Assembly (NCBI RefSeq): GCF_004310685.1
Contig: NZ_SISG01000001.1
Coordinates: 2,542,001-2,606,000, forward strand
Direction: 5' to 3'
From: Glaciihabitans arcticus
GTDB lineage: Bacteria > Actinomycetota > Actinomycetes > Actinomycetales > Microbacteriaceae
DNA: 64,000 nucleotides
Position numbers and translations under genes: made by a program
Part shown: piece after piece, positions 57,083 through 64,000 of the stretch
How the letters are laid out: each line of letters begins with the position of its first letter
Position numbering within the stretch: the stretch's first letter is position 1
Notes under the pieces: generated by a model
What the model was told of the DNA's origin: nothing
Seen by the model: only the letters and a program-made list of their open reading frames with translations
The model's database searches: none

Positions 57083-57874
57083 ATGCGAATCCTGGCCACG
57101 GTCCTGGCGGCAACGCTCGCCCTGGCGGGCTGTGCATCCGTCGTCGAGCAGGATCCACCGATGCAACCGGCCAGCTCGGCGGCCGACGTGGACCTGAGCG
57201 ACCCCGCAAAGAAGGACATCGCGATGCAGCTCGTGTCCAGTGCCGAGAACTCGTCGCTCGACTGGAAGGCGCAGTACTCCTACATCGAGGACATCGGCGA
57301 CGGCCGCGGCTACACCGCCGGCATCATCGGCTTCTGCTCGGGCACGGGCGACATGCTCGAACTCGTGCGGGCCTACACCGATGAGGTGCCCGGCAACCCG
57401 CTCGCCACCTTCCTGCCCGCGCTCGAAGCGGTGAACGGAACGGACTCGCACGAGGGTCTCGACGGGTTCCCCGAGGCGTGGGAGGCTGCGGCTTCTGACG
57501 AAGCGTTCCAGGCGGCGCAGAACGCCGAGCGCGATCGGGTCTACTTCGACCCCTCGGTCGCCCTCGCCAAGCAGGACGGCCTCGGAATCCTCGGCCAGTT
57601 CGCCTACTACGACGCCGCGGTCATGCACGGCTTCGAAGGCATGGAGTCGATTCGGGACGTCGCTCTCGGCGACGCCGAAACCTCGGATGAAGTGACCTAC
57701 CTGAATGCCTTCCTCGATGCTCGCGAAGAGGAGATGCGCAAGGAGGAGGCGCACGAGGACACCACACGGGTCTCGACCGCGCAGCGCGTGTTCCTCGACG
57801 ACGGCAACCTCGACCTGCACCTTCCGCTCGCCTGGCACGTGTACGGCGACGCGTTCCTGATCCCGGCCGAGTAG
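57083..57874 (+). CDS. GH46 chitosanase, predicted lipoprotein
   Basis: This encodes 263 residues. The lipobox L14-A-G-C17 follows a short signal, so the mature enzyme is probably lipid-anchored. The catalytic domain is close to Streptomyces N174 chitosanase: E55 in SSAENSSLD is the general acid and D73 in EDIGDGRG is the base (E22 and D40 in N174). It hydrolyses beta-1,4-glucosamine links of chitosan. Most GH46 enzymes are secreted free, so the anchor is unusual. It stands alone upstream of the polyketide cassette. Confidence 0.9.
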   Translation: MRILATVLAATLALAGCASVVEQDPPMQPASSAADVDLSDPAKKDIAMQLVSSAENSSLDWKAQYSYIEDIGDGRGYTAGIIGFCSGTGDMLELVRAYTDEVPGNPLATFLPALEAVNGTDSHEGLDGFPEAWEAAASDEAFQAAQNAERDRVYFDPSVALAKQDGLGILGQFAYYDAAVMHGFEGMESIRDVALGDAETSDEVTYLNAFLDAREEEMRKEEAHEDTTRVSTAQRVFLDDGNLDLHLPLAWHVYGDAFLIPAE

Positions 57875-57927
57875 CGCCAACCTGTACGTCTCATGAGCGA
57901 CCCGGGGCGCGGTGATAGGTTCAGCCA

Positions 57928-58983
57928 ATGAGCAGGATCGTCGCCGTCGCCCCGGAGTTGCCGGCGTACTCGTACCCCCAGCACGAGATCACCGCGGAGC
58001 TCGTGCCGCTGCTCACCAACGGCACCTCGCACCGCGCCGTGATGGAGCGCACGCACGCGAACTCCGGCATTGGAACCCGGCACACCGCCCTTCCGCTCGA
58101 GCGTTACCGCGACCTGGGCACCTTCCGGCAGACCAACGACATCTTCATCGAGGTGGCGACCGATCTCTGCTCGCGCGCGCTGACGAGAGGGCTCGCTGAT
58201 GCGGGGCTCGTGGCATCCGATGTCGACTTCGTCATCTTCACGTCGGTGACCGGTCTCTCCGCGCCGAGCATCGACGCGCTCCTGGTGCAGCGCCTCGGCC
58301 TGCGGTCGGACGTCAAGCGCCTGCCCTCGTACGGCCTCGGCTGCATGGCGGGGGCCGCGGGCATCTCCCGCCTGCATGACTACCTGCTCGGCCACCCGAC
58401 CGGTGTGGCCGTGCTGCTGAGCGTCGAACTCTGCTCGCTCACCCTGCAGCGTGGGGACGAGTCGATGGCAAACTTCGTGGCGACCGGCCTGTTCGGAGAC
58501 GGCGCCGCGGCCGTGATCATGGTCGGCGAAGATCACCCCAAGGCTGCCGGCCCGCGCGTCGTCGACACCCGCAGCGCGACCTACCCCGATTCAACCGACG
58601 TCATCGGCTTCCTGGTCGGCGAGACCGGGTTCGAGATCGTGCTCTCGCCGGGCGTGGCCGATGTGATCGAGAAGCATTTTCCCGAGGATGTCGCAGCCTT
58701 CCTCTCAGCGAACGCACTCACCATCGACGCCGTCGACACCTGGGTCGCCCACCCAGGTGGTCCCAAGGTGCTCGAAGCATTCGCGTCGTCGCTCGGCCTG
58801 CCGCCCGGGGAACTCGCCCTCAGCTGGGCCTCGCTCGAGCGGGTCGGCAACCTGTCGTCCGCCGCAGTGCTGCACGTGCTCGCCGACACGATCGCTGCGG
58901 GCAACGCGGGGCCGACCGGACTGCTGTTCGCCCTCGGCCCGGGTGTCTCGGCCGAGTTCGTGCTGCTGGAGTGGCCGACATGA
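57928..58983 (+). CDS. Type III polyketide synthase (SrsA-like)
   Basis: This encodes 351 residues of a chalcone/stilbene-synthase-fold enzyme. The Cys-His-Asn triad is C139 (LGCMAGAAG), H275 (WVAHPGGPK) and N308 (VGNLSSA). It would extend an acyl-CoA with malonyl-CoA units and cyclise the product to an alkylresorcinol or alkylpyrone. It overlaps the methyltransferase gene by 4 bases, and a flavoprotein gene follows, the same order as srsABC in Streptomyces griseus. The fatty acyl starter is presumed, not shown. Confidence 0.93.
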   Translation: MSRIVAVAPELPAYSYPQHEITAELVPLLTNGTSHRAVMERTHANSGIGTRHTALPLERYRDLGTFRQTNDIFIEVATDLCSRALTRGLADAGLVASDVDFVIFTSVTGLSAPSIDALLVQRLGLRSDVKRLPSYGLGCMAGAAGISRLHDYLLGHPTGVAVLLSVELCSLTLQRGDESMANFVATGLFGDGAAAVIMVGEDHPKAAGPRVVDTRSATYPDSTDVIGFLVGETGFEIVLSPGVADVIEKHFPEDVAAFLSANALTIDAVDTWVAHPGGPKVLEAFASSLGLPPGELALSWASLERVGNLSSAAVLHVLADTIAAGNAGPTGLLFALGPGVSAEFVLLEWPT

Positions 58984-59504
58984 TCTGGTTCCTCCTGCTG
59001 ATCCTCGCCACCGGCGCCGAGCGACTCTACGAGCTGGTGATCTCAAAGCGCAACGCGGCGCTCGCCTTCTCCCGCGGCGGGATCGAGTACGGGCAGGGAC
59101 ACTTCCCGTGGATGGTCGCACTGCACACCGGCTTTCTCGTGGCCTGCCTCGCCGAGGTGTTCCTGCTCGATCGCCCGTTCATCACCGGCCTCGGCTGGAC
59201 CATGCTCGTTATCGCGCTGCTCTGCCAGGCCGGGCGCTACTGGGTGATCCGGGCGCTCGGCGAGCAGTGGAACACCCGCGTCATCATCGTTCCTGGCGCC
59301 GGTCGGGTCGAGCGTCGCGGTCCCTACCGCTTCACCTGGCTGCCCCACCCTAACTACCTGATCGTGGTCATCGAGGGGATCGCCCTCCCACTCGTGCACT
59401 CGGCCTGGATCACGGCTCTCGCCTTCACGATTCTCAACGCCGTGCTGCTGCTCGGCTTCCGCATCCCCACCGAGGATCGAGCACTGAAGCAGTTGACGCC
59501 ATGA
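58980..59504 (+). CDS. Isoprenylcysteine-carboxyl-methyltransferase-family membrane protein (SrsB-like)
   Basis: This encodes 174 residues (177 if an upstream ATG at 58971 is used) with about five hydrophobic segments. The ICMT-family end motif RRGPYRFTWLPHPNYLIVV is present and binds S-adenosylmethionine. In phenolic-lipid clusters such proteins methylate the polyketide. The start at 58980 overlaps the synthase stop as ATGA and the stop overlaps the flavoprotein gene as ATGA, so all three are tightly coupled. Confidence 0.87.
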   Translation: MIWFLLLILATGAERLYELVISKRNAALAFSRGGIEYGQGHFPWMVALHTGFLVACLAEVFLLDRPFITGLGWTMLVIALLCQAGRYWVIRALGEQWNTRVIIVPGAGRVERRGPYRFTWLPHPNYLIVVIEGIALPLVHSAWITALAFTILNAVLLLGFRIPTEDRALKQLTP

Positions 59505-60565
59505 GCGTTCTCGTCATCGGGGGTGGACCCATCGGGCTCGCGGCGGCGATTGAGGCGCGTCTCGCCGGCTTCTCGGTCACGGTCGTCGAGCCGCGCTACC
59601 TGGAGCCGGGTGGCATCGACAAGGCCTGCGGCGAGGGGCTGATGCCCGGCGCCCTTCCCCTGCTCGAGCGCCTCGGCGTGCACCCGGAGGGCATGCCGCT
59701 GCGGGGAGTCAGCTATCGCAGCGCGAGTCGTCACGTCGACCACCTGTTCGAGAACGGCGACGGCCTCGGCGTTCGTCGGACGACGCTGCAGACCGCCCTC
59801 GCGGAGCGCGCCGCCGAACTCGGAGTGGTCACCATGCCCGGGCGAGCACACCGGATCGAGCAGGATGACTCGGGGGTCAGTGTGACGCTCGCCGCGCCAT
59901 CCGGAATCACGCCCGATGTGCTGCGCGCCGACTGGGTTCTCGGCTGCGACGGCCTGCACTCGGTGGTCCGTCGGGAGATCGGGCTCAACACGGCCATCAA
60001 CCGCACCTCGAGAGCACGGCGTCGATTCGGATTCCGGCAGCACTTCGCGGTGGCGCCGTGGAGCGAGCTCATTGAGGTTCACTGGACGCCGAGCGTCGAG
60101 GCGTACGTCACGCCGGTGTCGCCGACCGTGACCGGCATCGCGCTGCTCGGTCCTCCCGGCACCGATTTCCTCGCGGAGATCGCCAAGGTGCCCGAGCTCG
60201 CAATCCGCCTGCTCGGCGCGGCCCCGGCCAGCGCGTTGCGCGGGGCAGGCCCGTTCCACACTCGCGCGCGCAAGCCGAGCGAGGGACGCGTGCTGCTCGT
60301 GGGTGATGCTTCGGGTTACGTGGACGCGATCACGGGAGAAGGCCTTCGACTCGGATTCGAGCAGGCTCGCGTCGCCGTCGCGAACGTGACCGCGGGCACG
60401 CCGCGCGGCTACGACTCGGACTGGCGCCGGGTGACGCGCGACTTCCGTGCCCTTACCAACGGCCTCGTGTCGGTCGCCAACGGGCCGCTGCGCTCGGCGA
60501 TCGTGCCGCTCGCCCAGCGCCTGCCGCGCGTGTACGGCTCCGTGGTGGAGCGCCTCGCCCGCTGA
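59501..60565 (+). CDS. FAD-dependent oxidoreductase/hydroxylase (SrsC-like)
   Basis: This encodes 354 residues of a flavoprotein hydroxylase-type enzyme. The FAD-binding start is VLVIGGGPIGLAAAIEARLAG, and GDASGYVDAITGEGLRLGFEQA is the second FAD motif typical of aromatic-ring monooxygenases and geranylgeranyl reductases. With the preceding synthase and methyltransferase it would oxidise the phenolic lipid, for example to a quinone. It ends beside a shared terminator with the convergent transporter gene. Confidence 0.88.
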   Translation: MSVLVIGGGPIGLAAAIEARLAGFSVTVVEPRYLEPGGIDKACGEGLMPGALPLLERLGVHPEGMPLRGVSYRSASRHVDHLFENGDGLGVRRTTLQTALAERAAELGVVTMPGRAHRIEQDDSGVSVTLAAPSGITPDVLRADWVLGCDGLHSVVRREIGLNTAINRTSRARRRFGFRQHFAVAPWSELIEVHWTPSVEAYVTPVSPTVTGIALLGPPGTDFLAEIAKVPELAIRLLGAAPASALRGAGPFHTRARKPSEGRVLLVGDASGYVDAITGEGLRLGFEQARVAVANVTAGTPRGYDSDWRRVTRDFRALTNGLVSVANGPLRSAIVPLAQRLPRVYGSVVERLAR

Positions 60566-60576
60566 CCAACCCTCGA

Positions 60577-60610
60577 AAAGTGCTCCAACCGCCCGGTTAT
60601 GGGGCACTTT
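60577..60610. terminator. Convergent terminator between the flavoprotein and transporter genes
   Basis: A 10-bp inverted repeat with one G-T pair (60577-60586 with 60601-60610) surrounds an inner 4-bp hairpin. A TTTT run follows on the minus strand. It overlaps the transporter stop codon. Confidence 0.75.
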
Positions 60611-61481
60611 CTGCAGTTTGGCGACGACCGATCCGCGAGATCACGAACCCGAACGCGCCCGCGATGAAGAACATCAGTACGCCGTAGACGGCCGCGGGCA
60701 GCGACATCTCGACACTGCCGATCACCGTCTGCGCGATGACGATCGCGAGCGTCGCATTGTGGATGCCGATCTCGAACGAGCTCGCGATGGCCTGTGCTCT
60801 CTCGATCCGCAGGAGCCGCGGCACCACATAGCCGATCGTCAGGCTGATCGCGCAGAACAGCACGGTGATCAGGGCGAGCTGGGCGAAGTTGGCGAGCAGC
60901 ACATCCCGATTCGACACGACCGCGCCCACGATGACCACCGCAAGGATCACGATCGACGTGATGCGCACGGGCTTGTCCATTCGCGCGGCGAAGGCCGGTT
61001 TCCACCAACGCACGAGCATGCCGAGCGCGACCGGCAGCAGCACGATCGCAAACACCTCGACGGCCTTTGAGAACTGGATGCCCAGGCTCCTGTCCTCCGC
61101 CTGGAACACGGCGAAGGCGAGATTGGTGAGAAGCGGCAGGGTGACGACGGCAATGATCGAGTTGATCGCGGTGAGGCTGATGTTGAGGGCGATGTCGCCG
61201 CCGAACAGGTGGCTGTAGAGGTTCGCGGTGGTGCCGCCGGGCGAGGCGGCGAGCAGGATCATGCCGACCGCGAGCAGCGGCGGAAGCTGGAACGCCACGA
61301 CGAGCGCGAAGCAGATCGCCGGCAGGAGCAGCAGCTGAACGACCAGGGCGATGACCACCGCCCGCGGATGCCGGCCGACGCGCGCGAAGTCGCTGAGGGT
61401 GAGGCTCAGGCCGAGCCCCAGCATGATGATGCCGAGGGCGACGGGCAGAACGATGGTGGTCAACACTGATCCCATGCCCAC
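60597..61481 (-). CDS. Bile acid:sodium symporter family transporter
   Basis: This encodes 294 residues with nine to ten membrane helices. Features are ASPGGTTANLYSHLFGGDIALN, the BASS-family crossover motif, and the polar ends of the helices. Bacterial members move sodium with organic anions such as bile acids or keto acids; the substrate is not identified. A MarR regulator gene lies just upstream on the same strand, so the pair is probably one unit. Confidence 0.9.
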   Translation of the reverse strand: MGMGSVLTTIVLPVALGIIMLGLGLSLTLSDFARVGRHPRAVVIALVVQLLLLPAICFALVVAFQLPPLLAVGMILLAASPGGTTANLYSHLFGGDIALNISLTAINSIIAVVTLPLLTNLAFAVFQAEDRSLGIQFSKAVEVFAIVLLPVALGMLVRWWKPAFAARMDKPVRITSIVILAVVIVGAVVSNRDVLLANFAQLALITVLFCAISLTIGYVVPRLLRIERAQAIASSFEIGIHNATLAIVIAQTVIGSVEMSLPAAVYGVLMFFIAGAFGFVISRIGRRQTAESAP

Positions 61482-61507
61482 AGTGTGGCCGAGTGTGGCG
61501 TTCTTGG

Positions 61508-61942
61508 CTAGCGGGTGGCCGCCTGGATGAGTCGGGTGAGGGAGTCGCGCACCGACTCGAGTTCGGCGACGTCCACACCCAGGCGCGACACGATCTGGCC
61601 GGGAACGAGTTCGGCCTTCGTGCGCAGGGCGCGACCGGCCGCGGTGAGCGTCACGGCGAGGGCGCGTTCGTCGGCGGAGCTGCGGTCGCGCGTGATGAGC
61701 CCGGCACTCTCGAGCCGCTTGAGAAGCGGGGTCAGCGTCGCGGGTTCGAGCAGCAGGGCGTCGGCGATATCGCGGCCCGTGCGCGGGCTGCGCTCCCAGA
61801 GCGCGAGCATCACGAGGTATTGCGGGTGGGTCAGCCCGAGCGGTTCGAGCACTGGCCGGTACACGGCGATGACCGACCGGGATGCCGCGGCGAGGGCGAA
61901 GCAGACCTGGCGGTCGAGGGCGAGGGGGTCGACGTCCGTCAT
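61508..61942 (-). CDS. MarR-family transcriptional regulator
   Basis: This encodes 144 residues. The winged helix-turn-helix includes TGRDIADALLLEPATLTPLLKRLE and a basic wing with DRSSADERALAV. The gene precedes the symporter gene by 26 bases. A nested inverted repeat 11-31 bases upstream of its start is a likely autoregulatory operator. Confidence 0.9.
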   Translation of the reverse strand: MTDVDPLALDRQVCFALAAASRSVIAVYRPVLEPLGLTHPQYLVMLALWERSPRTGRDIADALLLEPATLTPLLKRLESAGLITRDRSSADERALAVTLTAAGRALRTKAELVPGQIVSRLGVDVAELESVRDSLTRLIQAATR

Positions 61943-61952
61943 GCCCTGAGTA

Positions 61953-61973
61953 TACTAATGCTTAGTACACTAA
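61953..61973. promoter_or_regulatory. MarR-type operator candidate
   Basis: TACTAA-TGC-TTAGTA (61953-61967) is a perfect inverted repeat with 6-bp arms, and TTAGT-AC-ACTAA (61962-61973) is a second with 5-bp arms sharing the middle arm. They lie between the divergent MarR gene and the zinc-ribbon gene. Confidence 0.65.
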
Positions 61974-61987
61974 CGAAAGCGAAGACA

Positions 61988-62188
61988 GTGGCAGCCAAGG
62001 CACCGTGGTGGGATCGACTGAACGGCGCCCTGCGTCCGTACATCGGGCCGCCGCCACTCGGACCGTACAACGAAGACCCGCTTCCGCCCACCCAGGCCAA
62101 GGCCTGCCCGCTCTGCGGCAAGCCGATGTCGGAGCACGAGTTCACCCGCAGCACCGATCACACGGCCACGCGGATGTATTGCCCCTGA
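61988..62188 (+). CDS. Small CxxC-containing protein
   Basis: This encodes 66 residues from GTG at 61988, with GAAAG and GAAGAC upstream. A basic, proline-rich first half is followed by C-P-L-C-GKPMSEHEFTRS and a final C-P, so a CxxC pair plus one later Cys and two His could bind zinc. An ATG at 61958 would overlap the MarR operator. Its stop is 1 base from the convergent PLD-family stop. The family was not recognised. Confidence 0.6.
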   Translation: MAAKAPWWDRLNGALRPYIGPPPLGPYNEDPLPPTQAKACPLCGKPMSEHEFTRSTDHTATRMYCP

Positions 62189-62189
62189 G

Positions 62190-62879
62190 TCAGGCCAGTG
62201 GACGCTGGTCGGGATCGCCCGCCGTGTCGCCCCGGGAGTGCAGCCGCTGCGTGCTCGAGCCGAAGGGCAGCGCGACCGGCTTGCGGCGGAGCCCGCGCAG
62301 GTACGCGACGAACCCCTGCCGCACTTCCTTCTCGTTCGGCACGAGGCCAGCGGTGTGCAGGTCGTCGATCAGCGGCATCGTGAGGTCCACGGTCGTCGCG
62401 TCGCCGGTCGCCCGGGCCAGGTAGTCGTCGATCTCCGCGAGGAAGGCCGCGTCGTCCGGCAGCGTCAGGTCGAGGCTGATGTCCGCGGCCGTCTCGTAGT
62501 TGTTGAGCAGGCCACCCGACGTGAGATTGCTCGAGCCGATGATCACGTTGGCCCGGTCGGAACCCCGGAACAGGTAGACCTTGGGGTGGTAGATGCCACC
62601 GGTGGGGGAGTGGATGACGCGTGCCGTCATCCCGAGTTCGAGGATCGCCCGCAGTCCCTCGGTCGATGCGCCACGCGCGTCGATCCCGACCAACACGTCG
62701 AGTCGCGCGCGAGCGGTGAAGGCGCGCACCTCGTGCTCGATGAGCCGCAGCCCGCTGCGCTTGACCCACGCGACGCTGAAGACGGCCGCGCTGAAGGTCT
62801 CGTCGGAGAGGTGGCGCTGCAGCCGTGACCGCACGGAGGTGCCCTCGTGAAAGGGGCCGGACAGGAACTCGGAGCGCAT
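62190..62879 (-). CDS. Phospholipase-D-like single-domain protein, probable nuclease fold
   Basis: This encodes 229 residues with one HKD-type motif: H98-P-K100, then G115-S-S-N118 and E129. The usual HKD aspartate position is an arginine (R105). The H-K-N-E spacing of 2, 18 and 11 matches that of the PLD-family nuclease BfiI as I remember it. Single-motif PLD nucleases act as dimers. The start at 62879 is chosen because the upstream frame has no good site. No methyltransferase or helicase gene is adjacent, so a defence role is only a possibility. Confidence 0.75.
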   Translation of the reverse strand: MRSEFLSGPFHEGTSVRSRLQRHLSDETFSAAVFSVAWVKRSGLRLIEHEVRAFTARARLDVLVGIDARGASTEGLRAILELGMTARVIHSPTGGIYHPKVYLFRGSDRANVIIGSSNLTSGGLLNNYETAADISLDLTLPDDAAFLAEIDDYLARATGDATTVDLTMPLIDDLHTAGLVPNEKEVRQGFVAYLRGLRRKPVALPFGSSTQRLHSRGDTAGDPDQRPLA

Positions 62880-62896
62880 GACTGAACGATAGGCGC

Positions 62897-63553
62897 TCAG
62901 CCCAGCAGAAGACCCTGAAGTTCGGCGGCCGTCTTCACCGAGGCCACGGTGCCCGCCTGCTCGGCCGGGGACCCGTAGCCCCACTCCACGAAGATGGTCG
63001 GGATGCCGTTGGCCGCCGCTCCGTGCACGTCATGCGAGCGGTCGCCCACCATGACGGGGTTCGACGTGTCTGCGCCTGTGGCCTTCAAGCGCACGATCGC
63101 CTCGGCGACGACGTCGGCCTTTGCGCTGCGCACCTCGTCGGCGGACGCGCCCGTGATCACGTCGAAGCAGCTCGCGATGGAGAAGTGCTCGAGGATCAAC
63201 GTGGCCGGCAGCTCGGGCTTCGACGTCGCGAGCGAGAGCGGGACGGGCGACGCGTGGATCGCGCGAAGCAGGTCGGGCAGCCCGGTGTATATGGTGGCGT
63301 CGTGCACGCCGGCCTCAAGGTACTGCGGGCGGTAGATGGCGAGCGCCTCCTGCGACTGCTCGGGGGTGAAGCCCGCGAGATCGCGGAAGGAGTCGAGGAT
63401 GGGCGGGCCCACGTAGGCGAGCAGCTCGGACGGGGTCGGGATCGGCAGACCCAGCTGCTCGAACGTGTAGGCGAGGGTCGCGGTGATCCCGGGCGCCGAG
63501 TCCACGATGGTGCCGTCGAGGTCGAACAGGATGCAGCTGTATGGGGTGCTCAT
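62897..63553 (-). CDS. HAD-family phosphatase (phosphoglycolate-phosphatase-like)
   Basis: This encodes 218 residues. The motif I nucleophile is D11 in LFDLDGT with D13 as acid/base, motif II is in LSLATSK and motif III/IV in PVMVGDRSHDVHGA. The alpha-helical cap after motif I places it with phosphoglycolate phosphatase-like enzymes. The exact substrate is not evident. Confidence 0.9.
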   Translation of the reverse strand: MSTPYSCILFDLDGTIVDSAPGITATLAYTFEQLGLPIPTPSELLAYVGPPILDSFRDLAGFTPEQSQEALAIYRPQYLEAGVHDATIYTGLPDLLRAIHASPVPLSLATSKPELPATLILEHFSIASCFDVITGASADEVRSAKADVVAEAIVRLKATGADTSNPVMVGDRSHDVHGAAANGIPTIFVEWGYGSPAEQAGTVASVKTAAELQGLLLG

Positions 63554-63581
63554 AGGCGGCCCAGTTTACGGGCGCGACGTG

Positions 63582-63965
63582 TCAGGCACGTGCCTCGTCG
63601 TACCGGTCGCGACTCGCGGCGAACTCGTCCTTGTATTGGTAGGCCCACCGGGCGAGCGCACCGATCGGCTCTTTCAGAGTCTCGCCGAGCGAGGACAGCG
63701 CGTACTCGACCCGCGGCGGGATCTCGGGGAAGCTGGTGCGCGTGACCAGCCCGTCGCGTTCGAGTCGCTGCAGAGTGACCGTGAGCATGCGCTGCGATAT
63801 ACCCGGGATGTCGCTCGCCAGGCTCCCGTACCGCCGCGGCCCGTGCTCGAGCAGGCTGATCACGAGCATGCTCCACTTGTCGCCGACGCGATCGAGGATG
63901 TCGCGCACATGACCGGCGGTCTCGGAGTCGCGACGGCAGAGCTGCTCGATGTCCGGTTCGATCAT
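63582..63965 (-). CDS. HxlR-family transcriptional regulator
   Basis: This encodes 127 residues with the HxlR winged helix-turn-helix: VGDKWSMLVISLLEHGPRRYG, LASDIPGISQRMLTVTLQRLERDG and the following wing. The family motif cysteine-free variant is seen. It is the last complete gene before the right edge of the window, and the target gene is not visible; it may lie divergent beyond the edge. Confidence 0.93.
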   Translation of the reverse strand: MIEPDIEQLCRRDSETAGHVRDILDRVGDKWSMLVISLLEHGPRRYGSLASDIPGISQRMLTVTLQRLERDGLVTRTSFPEIPPRVEYALSSLGETLKEPIGALARWAYQYKDEFAASRDRYDEARA

Positions 63966-64000
63966 TTCTTACTCCCGTGTGCGTGACCGGCATGGAAGTG

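Overview
The window is about 64 kb of chromosome around the replication origin of a high-GC Gram-positive bacterium. Gene content and order (rpmH-dnaA-dnaN-gnd-recF-dciA-gyrB-gyrA, parAB-rsmG-jag-yidC-yidD-rnpA, and fhaA-fhaB-pstP-rodA-pbpA-pknA-pknB with crgA and a class E sortase) are actinobacterial. The protein flavour and the lack of mycolate genes suggest Microbacteriaceae or a close Micrococcales relative; the family name is an inference. No insertion sequence, prophage, CRISPR array or rRNA gene was seen.

Layout. 1-2910 (minus strand): an aminotransferase gene followed by E1-alpha and E1-beta of a 2-oxoacid dehydrogenase, the last cut by the window edge. 2959-7987: a small holin-like membrane protein, a WXG100-like protein with a GXSXG hydrolase, a low-molecular-weight tyrosine phosphatase, purB and two small membrane proteins. 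8029-11912 (minus): dnaB and the rpsF-ssb-rpsR-rplI operon with its promoter and terminator. 12040-17037: CCA-adding enzyme, a DUF6049 surface protein and murJ. 17072-18529: trxBA behind a SigR-type promoter. 18583-20856: an aminotransferase and a D-Ala-D-Ala-ligase-like ATP-grasp protein. 20876-26049 (minus): rpmH, rnpA, yidD, yidC, jag, rsmG, parA and parB. 26050-37116 (plus): the origin, dnaA, dnaN, gnd, recF, dciA, gyrB, gyrA and a DUF3566 protein, followed by tRNA-Ile and tRNA-Ala. 37422-41520: cyclophilin, rhomboid protease, crgA, sortase E and pabA/trpG. 41536-50295 (minus): the seven-gene kinase/elongation operon. 50590-64000: tRNA-Leu and an accessory stretch with a mannosylation pair, a TetR-flanked sugar oxidoreductase/isomerase pair, a GH46 chitosanase lipoprotein, a type III polyketide synthase cassette (synthase, methyltransferase, flavoprotein), a bile-acid-symporter-family carrier with MarR, a PLD-type nuclease-like protein, a HAD phosphatase and an HxlR regulator.

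How it works together. Replication initiation (DnaA, DnaA boxes on both sides of dnaA, DnaN, DnaB and the DciA-type helicase partner), segregation (ParA, ParB and three parS sites), supercoiling (GyrA/B) and envelope growth (MurJ, RodA, PbpA, PknA/B, PstP, FHA proteins, CrgA, YidC) are clustered around the origin. All three parS sites lie at or beside translation start sites. Extra DnaA-box-like sequences lie upstream of dnaB and between the rhomboid and crgA genes. The best candidate for a specialised system is the three-gene polyketide cassette at 57928-60565, which has the gene logic of the Streptomyces srsABC phenolic-lipid operon.
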